Part shown: in pieces, positions 16,381-26,907 of the stretch
Position numbering within the stretch: position 1 is the stretch's first letter
Layout of the letters: each line of letters begins with the position of its first letter
DNA from: an uncultured Alphaproteobacteria bacterium
GTDB taxonomy: Bacteria > Pseudomonadota > Alphaproteobacteria > Caulobacterales > Hyphomonadaceae
Reading direction: 5' to 3'
Assembly: GCA_903831255.1 (NCBI GenBank)
Contig: CAIKWZ010000052.1
Coordinates: forward strand, 1-41,109
Length of the DNA: 41,109 bases
Made by a program: the position numbers and the translations under genes
The notes under the pieces: generated by a model
What the model saw: the letters and a program-made list of their open reading frames with translations, nothing else
What the model was told of the DNA's origin: nothing
Database searches by the model: none

Positions 16381-16418
16381 TTTTGAGTCCGCTGCGTCTA
16401 CCGTTTCGCCACGCCCGC
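16381..16418 (-). pseudogene. 5' half of a disrupted host tRNA-Leu(CAA), right attachment junction
   Basis: Read on the minus strand, the 38 nt begin GCGGGCGTGGCGAAAC, contain GGTAGACGC (D-loop) and end GCGGACTCAAAA. This is the start of a leucine tRNA through the anticodon CAA and the end of its loop. The next bases (GCTAAAACTAATCC) do not complete the anticodon stem, which would need TCCGC. The gene is therefore cut in the anticodon loop, and the 3' half should be at the other end of the element, outside the window. The crossover core is probably within CTCAAAA (16381-16387). Sequence to the right reads as chromosome. Confidence 0.85.
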
Positions 16419-16588
16419 AAGCCAAGCGACTGATGACCGGCTCTGAGCCGACCTCGAACGGGTTGGTAGCGCGTTTTTGAGCGCTTCGCGAGCCCCATCA
16501 CGCCTCTGGCGCCGGGTCTTCTTCGCGCGGCCCTGTTAAGGTTTAGCGGCGCATTGTCGCAACAGCCAGGGTTTGAAAGGGCCGGTCA
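16419..16588. other. Upstream region of the disrupted tRNA-Leu
   Basis: These 170 bp lie between the tRNA 5' end and the end of the small membrane-protein gene. I see no gene. The former tRNA promoter should be here, but no clear boxes are visible. Confidence 0.4.
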
Positions 16589-16960
16589 CTACTCGCCGGC
16601 GGAGGCCACTTTCCATGCTCGCCGGCGGTTATGGTTTCCGGTCAGAATCCTGACCAGGTCTCCCTTTTCGGTCCACGAGAGGATCAGGAGATAGATGCTG
16701 AGAAACACCGCCCCTCCGAAGAAGGCGAGGCCGGCCAGGGCCAAACCTCCAGGTGAGAAACCGTTACGCCAGGCTGTCCATGCAGCGGACAGCGCCAGCA
16801 TCATCATGAAGTCGAGATTGAACTGACCGCGCCATGTCAGGCTGGCGATGTCCTGAAAAAAAACGGGCAGGAAGTCAGGTCCGTACTGATAGGTCACCGC
16901 CCCGGTATAAACCGCCAGTACGAGCAACATTCCCGCGAGCATCAATCTGAATGCAGCCAT
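16589..16960 (-). CDS. Small conserved-looking integral membrane protein (123 aa)
   Basis: The start ATG at 16960 has GGAGGGG about 6 nt upstream. The protein has three hydrophobic segments, at about residues 4-26, 48-64 and 70-96. Between them is the motif WRGQFNLDFMMML and the phrase WRNGFSPGGL, followed by a short basic cytoplasmic tail ending NRRRAWKVASAGE. Small three-helix proteins of this kind, topologically similar to DUF2834, are common in proteobacteria without known function. No operon partner is visible. It is the first chromosomal gene to the right of the element. Confidence 0.75.
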   Translation of the reverse strand: MAAFRLMLAGMLLVLAVYTGAVTYQYGPDFLPVFFQDIASLTWRGQFNLDFMMMLALSAAWTAWRNGFSPGGLALAGLAFFGGAVFLSIYLLILSWTEKGDLVRILTGNHNRRRAWKVASAGE

Positions 16961-17119
16961 CGAGACCCCTCCATTGCGAACAGACGTGATGATCAGCTTG
17001 TCAAAAGGGGGCGTCCATTACGTCCCGCGTCAAGACAGGGAGTGTCGTCGTCAGAGATCCTGCGGATTGTCCGTCAGCCCATTTCTTTGCGGGCAAGGTA
17101 GGTTCCCGTCGTCTGAATG

Positions 17120-17150
17120 AAAAAGCGGGCCGCAATTTCTTGCGGCCCGC
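17120..17150 (-). terminator. Intrinsic terminator of the 27-codon transcript
   Basis: GCGGGCCGCAA (17125-17135) pairs perfectly with TTGCGGCCCGC (17140-17150) around a TTTC loop. On the minus strand the stem is followed by TTTTT (17124-17120). An 11-bp GC-rich stem with a U-tract is a strong Rho-independent terminator for transcription coming from higher coordinates. Confidence 0.9.
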
Positions 17151-17212
17151 CTCGTCTGATCGAGTGGGGCTGAGCCCCTGACGGTCAAGGCTACTTCGCC
17201 TTCACCGACCTG

Positions 17213-17296
17213 TTACGCGTTGCGAAGTTCGGAGGCTGCTCCGACCCACACCCGCGGTGACAGGGCCCAATATCCCCGGCTCATCGTGACTGACAT
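17213..17296 (-). CDS. 27-aa small protein or leader peptide with an extreme Shine-Dalgarno sequence
   Basis: The frame starts at ATG 17296 and reads MSVTMSRGYWALSPRVW followed by VGAASELRNA, then TAA. Directly upstream AAAGGAGGTGATCCA (17297-17311) is complementary to the 3' end of 16S rRNA over about 13-14 nt, far more than a normal ribosome binding site. Downstream, the transcript contains AAGGC/GCCTT and GGGGC/GCCCC hairpins (17167-17203) and ends at the terminator at 17120-17150. Two Trp codons are present, but no biosynthetic gene follows. It could be a small protein, a ribosome-binding RNA, or a leader peptide. I do not recognise a family with certainty. Confidence 0.65.
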   Translation of the reverse strand: MSVTMSRGYWALSPRVWVGAASELRNA

Positions 17297-17472
17297 TGGA
17301 TCACCTCCTTTCGCTGAATTGACGATGCTTCATCCTGAGGGTCTCACTGTCAGATTGCAACGATTAATCTCAGATCGCCTTCAGGCGGGCTCTTCCCGAG
17401 ACGCGCGGTTCAGCACGTTTTTCCCTTTCAGGTTGGACGACTGTCCCAGCCAGACCTTTCCGGATTGGCGGT

Positions 17473-19302
17473 CTATGAGGCGCCTCGCGTCTTATCGTCC
17501 GCGCGGTCTGGGATGGCGATCCTGACTTCCCATGGAAGCATCTCTGGCGGCAGGCGCCCAAGGTAGGGGAGACCCGGGTCTTCGCTTTGCTTCTGTGGAA
17601 TGGGTCCGGTTGCACGCGTCGCCGGCGTGCGAAGGGTGAATGAGCGCGTCTCTGCAGTCGCCAGGTCAAGGTTGACAGGAACAAGGACGCTGGCCAGCGG
17701 AACGCCGTATCGATCCACGAGCGCTACAAGCATGTCCTGAACTTTTGACGGCGCCGCGCGCTCATTGGAAACCTCGCCCTCGATTTCCAGAAACAAGCCG
17801 CCGCGTTCCTGGGTCAGAGCTGACTTAACGTTGTTGAGGCGGATGCCCTCCTGAGACTGTCCTGCGCGCGTCAGAGACGCCTCGCCTATCCGTCTTAGCG
17901 CTGTCAGTGCGCGTTCCTCGGCCCGACGTGCGTCTTCCAGGTTTGTGTGACTCGACAGCGGTCCGCTGACTGTTTGCTCGACGGCGCTTCTCGCCACCAT
18001 GGCCATCCAAGCTTCGTTGGCGGTCTCGGCCATTGCGAAGGAATCCCGCCAGCCCAGTCTCCTGGACGAACCGATGCAGTCGGGAGCCTCGCTCTTTCTG
18101 CACCTCCACTCGCGCGCGGCCTGGCCTCTGAAGTGTCGGGTCATCGCATTGAGTTCGCCCACAGAGTAGGGGATGTCTGCCGAACCGGCAAAAGTCGCGA
18201 GCCTGTAGGGATCTGTGAGATCTGCGACGCGCTCGTTTAAGGACGTCCGCGCTGCCGCCCTGAACTCCGCTTCATAAGGCGCGAGAACCCCGGCCACCAG
18301 GTCTCCAACCGGTTTGTCGCTCACTGCAGGCTCCAGCCCGGTCAGGCGATCAGAAAGAGACGGATCTATGTAGTCGCAGGATCGATTGTCGCCATAATAC
18401 CGGAAGGGAGGAGCGAAATGAGCTGCGATCTCGTATGCTGTCTCGGGCGGATTCAGGAAACGCAGGCGAAAGGAAGCTTCTTCATTTGGCGCCAGCGTCG
18501 CTACGGGTATCAGCGCCGATTGCCCTGAAAGCACGAAGTCCCATTCGTCGAGTGCGATCATCGTTATCGGTGGAACATCTTCTTCCTGATCGCCATTGTT
18601 GCGCACCGTCCCTGCGATGATGAGGACTTCCCGTCCGTTCTCCAATGTCTTCAACAATCCGAGGTCATTTATCATCAGCGGGCCTGATCGCGGGCCAGGC
18701 AAATCGGACTTCCTGGTGATCAGGTTGAACACGTTGTCCAGGATTGGAATTGGCACGCTCATGGCGTCTCGGACCGCGTCCTGCCTTGCAAGTTCAGCGC
18801 GATCGGCCTCCCGCCCGTCGCCGTCACCCCTGTCGAACGCCTCACGCAGTCTTGCCGCCTCGAGCGTCGCTTCGTGAGCCCGGCGCGCTCGTCCATCCGG
18901 GAAACGGTAAAGAAGAGCGCTGCAGATCATTGAGGCTGTCTGGGCGGATGACAGATTGGGCGCCCTGTGCGGCAGTCGGGCTGTCGTGGAGCGGATCACG
19001 ACCTTGTCGATAATCACCGATCCTGGCGTTTCTGCGCTATCGTCGACCCGTAACGGCTTGATCGCCTGCCGGTCAACGTCCGCGTCGGATGGCTGAGAAG
19101 TGTCAGACTTCTCATCCATCCTTGCAGAGTCTCTCCGAATGTCTTCGGCAGAGGCTATCGCCCTGCCGATGGTCTTTATTTCCGATGCCGGAACCTCCAG
19201 TTCAAAGTTCTCCATCCGCAACGATACGCATCCCGAAAGAAGCAACGAGGCGAGAGCTGTCAAAGCGCGGCAGGTTCTCCCTGACAGGGCTGGAGGCGTC
19301 AT
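17473..19302 (-). CDS. Large exported lipoprotein with two beta-sandwich-like repeats, function unknown
   Basis: I chose the ATG at 19302, with GGAGAG about 10 nt upstream. It gives 609 aa with a lipoprotein signal peptide: a basic start, hydrophobic LTALASLL, then lipobox LSGC with C25. Frames further upstream run into thiC. Two similar segments are visible: ILIIAGTVRNNGD-type (here VLIIAGTVRNNG, near 240-310) and LFLEIEGEVSNE near 515-580. Both have the alternating pattern of DUF3426-like beta domains, with the phrases LAPNEEASFRLRF and ATAETRSFTLRTP closing them. The middle part is helical and contains four Cys (CDYID, CRKSEAPDC). The gene overlaps nothing but follows thiC by 49 nt, so it may be in its operon. 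Confidence 0.75.
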   Translation of the reverse strand: MTPPALSGRTCRALTALASLLLSGCVSLRMENFELEVPASEIKTIGRAIASAEDIRRDSARMDEKSDTSQPSDADVDRQAIKPLRVDDSAETPGSVIIDKVVIRSTTARLPHRAPNLSSAQTASMICSALLYRFPDGRARRAHEATLEAARLREAFDRGDGDGREADRAELARQDAVRDAMSVPIPILDNVFNLITRKSDLPGPRSGPLMINDLGLLKTLENGREVLIIAGTVRNNGDQEEDVPPITMIALDEWDFVLSGQSALIPVATLAPNEEASFRLRFLNPPETAYEIAAHFAPPFRYYGDNRSCDYIDPSLSDRLTGLEPAVSDKPVGDLVAGVLAPYEAEFRAAARTSLNERVADLTDPYRLATFAGSADIPYSVGELNAMTRHFRGQAAREWRCRKSEAPDCIGSSRRLGWRDSFAMAETANEAWMAMVARSAVEQTVSGPLSSHTNLEDARRAEERALTALRRIGEASLTRAGQSQEGIRLNNVKSALTQERGGLFLEIEGEVSNERAAPSKVQDMLVALVDRYGVPLASVLVPVNLDLATAETRSFTLRTPATRATGPIPQKQSEDPGLPYLGRLPPEMLPWEVRIAIPDRADDKTRGAS

Positions 19303-19351
19303 GGTTACGTGTCTCTCCATTTCGGAAGCGAGGAGCTGATCACAGTTTTCC

Positions 19352-21485
<2,134 letters not shown>

Positions 21486-21490
21486 TTTCG

Positions 21491-21596
21491 TTTCCCGTCC
21501 CTCGCGCCGGCATGACCCGGATCAGGTTCTAAGGGTCCCCGGCCGGCGTCTGGCCTGTCTCAGCGCCCAGCCAGGCGCTCCCCTCGGTGAAATCAG
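21491..21596 (-). promoter_or_regulatory. TPP riboswitch (THI element)
   Basis: The minus strand carries the conserved THI-box parts in order: ACCGAGGGGAGC, GCTGAGACAGGC, GGGACCCTTAGAACCTGATC and GGGTCATGCCGGCG, ending GAGGGACGGGAAA. The ligand-binding cores CTGAGA and ACCTGATC match the family. Binding of thiamine pyrophosphate should lower expression of the 77-aa gene and thiC. The 3' stem ends just before the first ATG and includes the purine-rich GAGGGA that could serve as ribosome binding site, so control of translation is likely; no terminator is obvious. Confidence 0.95.
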
Positions 21597-21670
21597 GATA
21601 GGCGACAACTGATCTTATGCAAGCCGGATCATCGTGCCGCGGGCGCTTTTAGAGGCACCGCGCAATGAGG

Positions 21671-22021
21671 TCACAGAATATCGTCGATCCGGCCTTTAGG
21701 CCGCGCGATGACGGCTCCCTTTGCCGTGATCACTATCGGACGCTGGATGAGCGCGGGATGGGAGGCCATGGCCGTGAGGATGTCCTCCTCTCCCGCCCGA
21801 CCTTCATAAAGACCCAGCTCCTGTCCCTTGGCTTCTTTGGGTCTCAGAAGCTCAGACGGCTGAAGCCGGAGACTTTTGAGGGCCTCCTGAATCTTTGGAG
21901 CGTCAGGTCGCTCGCGCAGGTAGAGGTAAAGCTCTGGTTCATACCCCTTTTCCCGGAGGTATTTGACCGCAGCGGTTGATGATCCGCAGGAGGGATTATG
22001 CCAGACGACGACCTTGGACAT
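21671..22021 (-). CDS. arsC: ArsC/Spx-family reductase (probable arsenate reductase)
   Basis: The ATG at 22021 gives 116 aa, the usual size for glutaredoxin-dependent ArsC. The protein begins MSKVVVWHNPSCGSS with the redox Cys at 12, shows YLYLRERPDAPKIQEAL and keeps the LIQRPIV motif whose Arg helps bind the anion. The frame is open upstream to a TTG at 22087, but this lacks family similarity. Members of this fold are arsenate reductases or Spx-like regulators/YffB-type reductases; a single N-terminal Cys and the RPIV Arg favour the ArsC/YffB side. No other ars genes are near, so the physiological substrate is not certain. Confidence 0.8.
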   Translation of the reverse strand: MSKVVVWHNPSCGSSTAAVKYLREKGYEPELYLYLRERPDAPKIQEALKSLRLQPSELLRPKEAKGQELGLYEGRAGEEDILTAMASHPALIQRPIVITAKGAVIARPKGRIDDIL

Positions 22022-22129
22022 TGGGGAACTTTCGACCAGGATACTCTCAGCTCTACGACTGATCGCGAGCGCCGGATCGTCCGTCAAGCGGGACCGGTTC
22101 AGCGTTTCCCGCGGCGGGTGTCGTCAGAC

Positions 22130-22924
22130 TTAGAGATGGGCGTGCCGTGCGATCTTGATCCAGGTCTGTTCGGAGAAAGCGAGAAGGTCATTCTTCTCAT
22201 TAAACAGCGCCGTCCGGGCGTAGTGCTTCCGACCCTCCGAGCCCGCAGCCCAGGCTGCAATCAGAAGCCGACTTCCAGGCGGCGGGCGATTAAGGATCAT
22301 CATGGTCATTCTTCCGAGAAGGATCGGCTCCTCGTTGAGTGCGAAGGCGCCGGGGCAATCAAGCGCCGCCCAGAGAAACTCGCTGGCCGTTAATCCGTCA
22401 TGGTCGGACAGATCTGTTCTTGGCGACCACAACGCCACGCATAAAGAAAATGGATTTGGGTTGTCCGGGGATGAAGCGGAAAGGGGCGCTGGGGATATAC
22501 GAAGTCCGTCATCCGGTCCTCTTGCGGGACCACATACGAAACAGGTCGGAAGGACATGGTCTTCGACACTGCGCGCACCATGGGAATTTCGTTCCACCGC
22601 TGAGAGACCCGGGGAGCGAATGGCTGGCGGTTGGAGCTGCGCGCGGCTTAAAGACATGATCAGCCGATCATCGGCGAGGACGTTTGCGCCGTCGTCTGTT
22701 CGGATGAAGTCCATTTCCTGATTAAGCGGAACCGGAGCTCGCAGGGTGACCTCGACAGCTCCCTCCAGGCGGCGGGCGGCCAGTCCTGAGCAATACCCGC
22801 CGTTTCCTGAGGCGACCGGTCCGTTAAACCGACTGTCGACCAAGATTTTCTCTGATCGGGATGAGGTCATGTTCGGGGCGTTATCAACGTCAAATCTGGG
22901 TCGTGTTTCCGAGAGTTCTTTCAT
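22130..22924 (-). CDS. Hot-dog fold thioesterase-like protein
   Basis: The 264-aa protein has two probable hot-dog halves. The first contains RFNGPVASGNGGYCSGLAA and VTLRAPVPLNQEMDF (entrance helix and first strands). A linker with CFVCGPARGPDDGLRI follows, and the second half carries EFLWAALDCPGAFAL and RMTMMILNRPP. The CFVCGP phrase followed by D-G-L is common in uncharacterised PaaI-like thioesterases. Substrate and partners are unknown. The start could also be the ATG at 22870; neither site has a strong ribosome binding site. Direct neighbours do not form an obvious pathway with it. Confidence 0.7.
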   Translation of the reverse strand: MKELSETRPRFDVDNAPNMTSSRSEKILVDSRFNGPVASGNGGYCSGLAARRLEGAVEVTLRAPVPLNQEMDFIRTDDGANVLADDRLIMSLSRAQLQPPAIRSPGLSAVERNSHGARSVEDHVLPTCFVCGPARGPDDGLRISPAPLSASSPDNPNPFSLCVALWSPRTDLSDHDGLTASEFLWAALDCPGAFALNEEPILLGRMTMMILNRPPPGSRLLIAAWAAGSEGRKHYARTALFNEKNDLLAFSEQTWIKIARHAHL

Positions 22925-22974
22925 CGTCTGCCATGAGGCGCAACCTCGTTTCGGGCAGGTCGATAACAGACCGC

Positions 22975-23541
22975 CTATTGAATGGCGACGGTGTCCGCCA
23001 GCCGGCGGCTCATCTCGACGAGATCGAAGTCCCGGCGGGTTTCGCCTGTGGTCGAAGAAAATGGAAATGGATGGCGACGACCCGTCAGCCGGTATCCACG
23101 ACGTTCATACCAGGCGATGAGGGTTGTGCGCAGGCTGATGACGCTCAGAGACATTTCGACAACCCCCCACTCGTTTTGGGCGTATCGCTCGGCCGCCTGA
23201 AGGACTTTGTGTCCCAATCCAATGTTTCGGGTCTGCGGGTGAGTGGCGAACATTCCGAACGAGGCCCGATGTTCTTTTGAATTCTCAGTGTGGAGTTGAA
23301 TCAGGGCGCATCCGATGATCCGCTCAGGGGCCTGGGCGGGGGAGCTGGCGAGAACGAAGCGGGCATTCTTCGAGGTTAAGAGGGCTTCGACTTCTTCGCG
23401 ACTGGTTCGCGGGCCTCTCAGAAGATGGGACTCAGAATCCCACCTGCCGGCTGTTTCAGGGCTGCGATAGGCGAGCTCCAGAAGACAAGTGATGTCCAAT
23501 GTGTCTGAGGGAGAGGCAAGGGCGAACGCGATCTCGTCCAC
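22975..23541 (-). CDS. GNAT-family N-acetyltransferase
   Basis: GNAT enzymes transfer an acetyl group from acetyl-CoA to an amine. This 188-aa protein spans a full GNAT fold: strand 4 IIGCALIQL and FGMFATHPQTRNIGLGHKVL, where the Q/RxxGxG/A-type loop (QTRNIGLG) binds the CoA pyrophosphate, then helix 3, and a late strand LIAWYERRGYRLTGRRHPF typical of the C-terminal part. The substrate cannot be told. The gene ends about 50 nt before the hot-dog gene on the same strand, so the two may be co-transcribed. Confidence 0.85.
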   Translation of the reverse strand: MDEIAFALASPSDTLDITCLLELAYRSPETAGRWDSESHLLRGPRTSREEVEALLTSKNARFVLASSPAQAPERIIGCALIQLHTENSKEHRASFGMFATHPQTRNIGLGHKVLQAAERYAQNEWGVVEMSLSVISLRTTLIAWYERRGYRLTGRRHPFPFSSTTGETRRDFDLVEMSRRLADTVAIQ

Positions 23542-23582
23542 TGTCCCGTTCCGTCATACAGAGGTCAAAAGGAAGGAGTGCG

Positions 23583-24521
23583 TCACGGTCTTTTGCGCGC
23601 AGCGTCGCTTCGCGCCCCCGCCAGAATGCCCACCATCGAGTAATTGCCCTCATGGCAGGCGAATTCATAAATCTCATCCGCGGATCGCGTGAGCGAGTAT
23701 TCAGCTGTCCAGGGTTCTGAGTAATAGGCCGGATCTGTCACCGTATAACGGTAGACAAGCTCATTGGGTGAGGCGAGCTCGAAGCGTTCGGTTATCACCG
23801 CCTCAGGGCTCAGAACAGTGACGATGCCGTGGGTCGAGGTTTCGGGATCGAGATTTCGTGTTTCGACGATCAGTGCGTCTCCCTCCCAATGAGCGATCGA
23901 GTCTCCGCCGGCGGGACGCATGCTGGAGGGAAGCGGACGACGGTTGATGCCGATGATGCGCAGATCGCTGTAGGCCTCCGTATGCAGGACGATATGCTCC
24001 GGCGTCTGTACGATCCTTCGCAGCATGGAAGCCGTTCGGATCTGCAGCGGCGCCCATCCGACGCCGCCAAGGCAGCGTTCGGTTGTCATTCGCTGCTCGG
24101 GGCCGTCAGCGCCGGACACATATGTGCGCATTCTCGATCTGCCGGCTGCCGTCATCGGCAGACGACCATTGTCCGGTTTGATCACCAGAGACGTTCGATA
24201 CTCTCCTCTGACAATCGCCAGTGTTGAGGCGTCTGGAAAGGCGAGTTCCGGGTCGAGCTGTGTCGGGTTCGCGGCGCGCGCAAGTATTTCCGCCGCCAAC
24301 TTTTCTGCCGTCGGTCCGTCAACAATCAGCGCTTCGACGCCCGACGAGCGCTCGACCGGAGTGAGCCATCGGCTGGCCCATACGCCATGAAAGTCCGGTC
24401 GACCCTCGGCCGTCCTCGGTATCGCGACAGACGCCGCCCCCTGCGCCAATGTCTGCATAGGACTGATCGCCAGGATCGCGATGAGCGCGGTGAGGGAGAC
24501 CGTTCGCAGTCGGGGGTGCAT
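23583..24521 (-). CDS. Exported protein of unknown function (PDFHGVW family)
   Basis: The ATG at 24521 has AGGA 6 nt upstream and gives 312 aa; longer in-frame starts add an Arg-rich stretch without a signal. A Sec signal peptide (MHPRLRTVSLTALIAILAIS..., probable cut after TLA) precedes the mature start PRTAEGRPDFHGVWASRW. Related secreted proteins of Acidobacteria and Proteobacteria share the G-RPD-x-x-G-V/I-W opening and a later HWEGDALIVET segment, but have no known activity that I can name. Cell location is likely periplasmic. It is transcribed divergently from the chemoreceptor gene. Confidence 0.75.
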   Translation of the reverse strand: MHPRLRTVSLTALIAILAISPMQTLAQGAASVAIPRTAEGRPDFHGVWASRWLTPVERSSGVEALIVDGPTAEKLAAEILARAANPTQLDPELAFPDASTLAIVRGEYRTSLVIKPDNGRLPMTAAGRSRMRTYVSGADGPEQRMTTERCLGGVGWAPLQIRTASMLRRIVQTPEHIVLHTEAYSDLRIIGINRRPLPSSMRPAGGDSIAHWEGDALIVETRNLDPETSTHGIVTVLSPEAVITERFELASPNELVYRYTVTDPAYYSEPWTAEYSLTRSADEIYEFACHEGNYSMVGILAGARSDAARKRP

Positions 24522-24879
24522 GTCGTTCCTCTCAGGCTGAGCGACCGACGATCGCTGTGCGTCCTGCTTCCAGAGCTTTATCCGATCCACGCTTCCCCGC
24601 GCGCAGGAAAACCCCATGGAGCGTCGCGTCATGCCTGCCCGACCCCGAGTAGTCTTGCGAGTCATTCGCATTCCGTTAGCTCCTTTGTCCAGGTGAGCCA
24701 AGACGGCTCTTGGGCCGCGTGCCCTCAAGTGACGATCATTGTGTGGGCAAAAAAGCGCCGAGGGTGACTATTTTTTGTTCATTTTGGCTCCGAAATCTAC
24801 GGCCTGTTAATTCCACGAGCGTAACGGAAATTACATTTCGGGGCGGGCGCGCTGCGGAGCACGGCGCCAGGGGAACTAG
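24522..24879. other. Divergent promoter region of the exported-protein and chemoreceptor genes
   Basis: No gene is supported in these 358 bp. A weak plus-strand promoter candidate is TTGGCT (24784-24789), 17 nt, TTAATT (24807-24812). A small inverted repeat GTAA-N6-TTAC lies at 24821-24834. The AT-rich stretch at about 24760-24840 contrasts with the GC-rich surroundings, as expected for a promoter region. Confidence 0.4.
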
Positions 24880-26895
24880 GTGAAAATCATGAAACTTACG
24901 CAGAGATCCAGGGGTTACCTGGTCATTGGCGCTGTGGTTGTTCTGCTCTCGGGCGCCAATCTATGGAAGATGTCGGTCGACTCCGCGGGGGCTCTAGAGA
25001 ATTATCGGGAGAAGTCGAACCTCGACTCCCGTGCGGCAACCAAGGATGTCGCGGCGGCCTTCGGTCACATCTACGCCAATCTCAGGACGATAAGCTTCCT
25101 TCCGAGCGTTCGGGACATCGACCGGCATGGTGAAAACCTCAATGCTGACGCCCTTGAGTCCATCCAGCAGATCTACAACAACCTCGCCAGCAGCGTGGAT
25201 GTGTCCGAGATCTATGTGACGCCCGTCTCATTCGATCCTGATCGTATCGATCCGACGACGGGAGAGACAGAAATCCCGATCCTGATGTTCGATCAGCTGA
25301 TCGTCAATCCAGCGGCGGACACCGGATCTGATGAGGGTTCCCCTGCCGATGAACTCGAGGCGGTCGAGGGGGAGGAGTACACGCTCCTGACGGAACAGAT
25401 GACCTGGTTCCGCGCCAAGCATCCTCGCCTGCTGGCGGAGACTGGTCTTAACGTTCCCATCATAGGGGGACGCAGCGTGCTGACCTGCGATAACAGCGAA
25501 TATGCGACCACGCTGAACGATGAAGACAGAACCGGGATCGTTCTCTCGGTGCCTTTTTATGATCGCGACGGCGTTCTGAAGGGGGCGGTCAGCGCGGTGG
25601 TGCTTAACAACGCACTGCGCGATCTTTTGCCGGATTCAAACTACGCTCTGATCAACAAAACCTACGGTCTGACCATAATGGCCGTGAACGACGGGCAGCA
25701 GACTGAGTCCTTTGAAAGCGTGAGCCTTGGCGTTCCGGATGAAAACCTCCTCTACTCGGAGCTCCTTGAAGTCACCACTCCGGATCCGCAGGGCCAGTGG
25801 GCCGTTTGGGCAGGGTTGTCGGACAAGGCTTTCAGAACCAGTGCGGCGATGAAATCTGTAGACGCTTTTTTCTACATGGCGTTCGCGGTCATTGGTATCT
25901 GCGCGACTGGAGCCGGGTTCGCCTGGAACATGCTCCAGAAGAATCTCTCCGTGATGACCGAGAAGGAAGAGGTCGAGAAGTATGTCCAGGAGGTTCGCAA
26001 GCTGATGGAGACTCAGGAGCGGGACCGGGCTGAGGCGGAAGCCGACAGAAAGCAGCTGATGGACGCCACAGCCGGGGATCTGGAGCGGGAATTCTCGGGC
26101 ATCATCTCTGAACTTTCTAAGACCGCCGACGGTCTCCAGGATGCGGCCTCAACCATGAGCCGGAGTTCGGAAACGACCCGTCAGCAGGCGTCCTCAGCCG
26201 CCGTGACGACCCAGGAGGCTAATTCTCTGACTCAGAATGTCGCAGCCGCCGCTGGGCAGCTCGCTCAATCCGTGATCCAGATCACGGCTGAGGTCGCACG
26301 GTCCGCGTCCGCCGCCAATCTGGCCGTCGTGGAAGCAGACCGAACGGCTGACGCCATGTCAGAGCTTCAGTCCGTTAGCGTCAAAGTGGGCGATGTGGTC
26401 AATCTCATCAACGACATCGCGGAACAGACGAATCTTCTGGCTCTTAATGCGACCATTGAGGCTGCTCGCGCAGGCGACTCGGGCAAAGGATTTGCGGTGG
26501 TGGCGATGGAAGTCAAGAATCTCGCCAATCAGACAGCGCGCGCAACCAGCGACATCGTCAATCAGATCAACGCCATGAAGCGCACCACCCAAAACGCTGT
26601 CGCGGCCGTGACCCGGGTTCGTGACAAAATCACGGAGATGAATTCGATATCCACTGCGATCTCAGCCGCCGTCGAGGAGCAGTCCGCGTCCACCCAGCAT
26701 ATTTCAGAAAGCGTTCAGCGGATCGCTGCGGGTTCTAACGAGGTGACGACAAGCGTGGATCGGATCACTAATTCGGCTGTTGAGTCTGCGGGGATGGCGT
26801 CCCGAGTGATCGACACCGCGCGGTCGGTCGCGAAGAGCTCCACGCTGCTTCGCGATACGGTTGAAGGGTTCACTCGCCGCGTTCGTGCAGGTTGA
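24880..26895 (+). CDS. Methyl-accepting chemotaxis protein
   Basis: This 671-aa chemoreceptor senses ligands outside the cell and controls CheA. Transmembrane helix 1 is at about 12-30, the periplasmic sensor at 31-325 (size and pattern of a double-Cache-like domain) and helix 2 at about 328-351. A coiled coil with [25 protein letters not shown] follows in place of an obvious HAMP domain. The signalling hairpin tip [18 protein letters not shown] lies at 515-532 and is fully conserved. No CheR-docking pentapeptide is seen at the end (RRVRAG). The start may be GTG 24880, with AGGGGA 6 nt upstream, or ATG 24889. The ligand is unknown. No che genes are nearby. Confidence 0.93.
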   Translation: MKIMKLTQRSRGYLVIGAVVVLLSGANLWKMSVDSAGALENYREKSNLDSRAATKDVAAAFGHIYANLRTISFLPSVRDIDRHGENLNADALESIQQIYNNLASSVDVSEIYVTPVSFDPDRIDPTTGETEIPILMFDQLIVNPAADTGSDEGSPADELEAVEGEEYTLLTEQMTWFRAKHPRLLAETGLNVPIIGGRSVLTCDNSEYATTLNDEDRTGIVLSVPFYDRDGVLKGAVSAVVLNNALRDLLPDSNYALINKTYGLTIMAVNDGQQTESFESVSLGVPDENLLYSELLEVTTPDPQGQWAVWAGLSDKAFRTSAAMKSVDAFFYMAFAVIGICATGAGFAWNMLQKNLSVMTEKEEVEKYVQEVRKLMETQERDRAEAEADRKQLMDATAGDLEREFSGIISELSKTADGLQDAASTMSRSSETTRQQASSAAVTTQEANSLTQNVAAAAGQLAQSVIQITAEVARSASAANLAVVEADRTADAMSELQSVSVKVGDVVNLINDIAEQTNLLALNATIEAARAGDSGKGFAVVAMEVKNLANQTARATSDIVNQINAMKRTTQNAVAAVTRVRDKITEMNSISTAISAAVEEQSASTQHISESVQRIAAGSNEVTTSVDRITNSAVESAGMASRVIDTARSVAKSSTLLRDTVEGFTRRVRAG

Positions 26896-26907
26896 CGGGG
26901 TCGATTT

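Noticed and set aside
17297-17311. 3' end of a 16S rRNA gene on the plus strand
   Set aside because: The plus strand reads TGGATCACCTCCTTT as in 16S rRNA, but there is no other rRNA sequence upstream. On the minus strand the same bases stand exactly before an ATG as a Shine-Dalgarno sequence.
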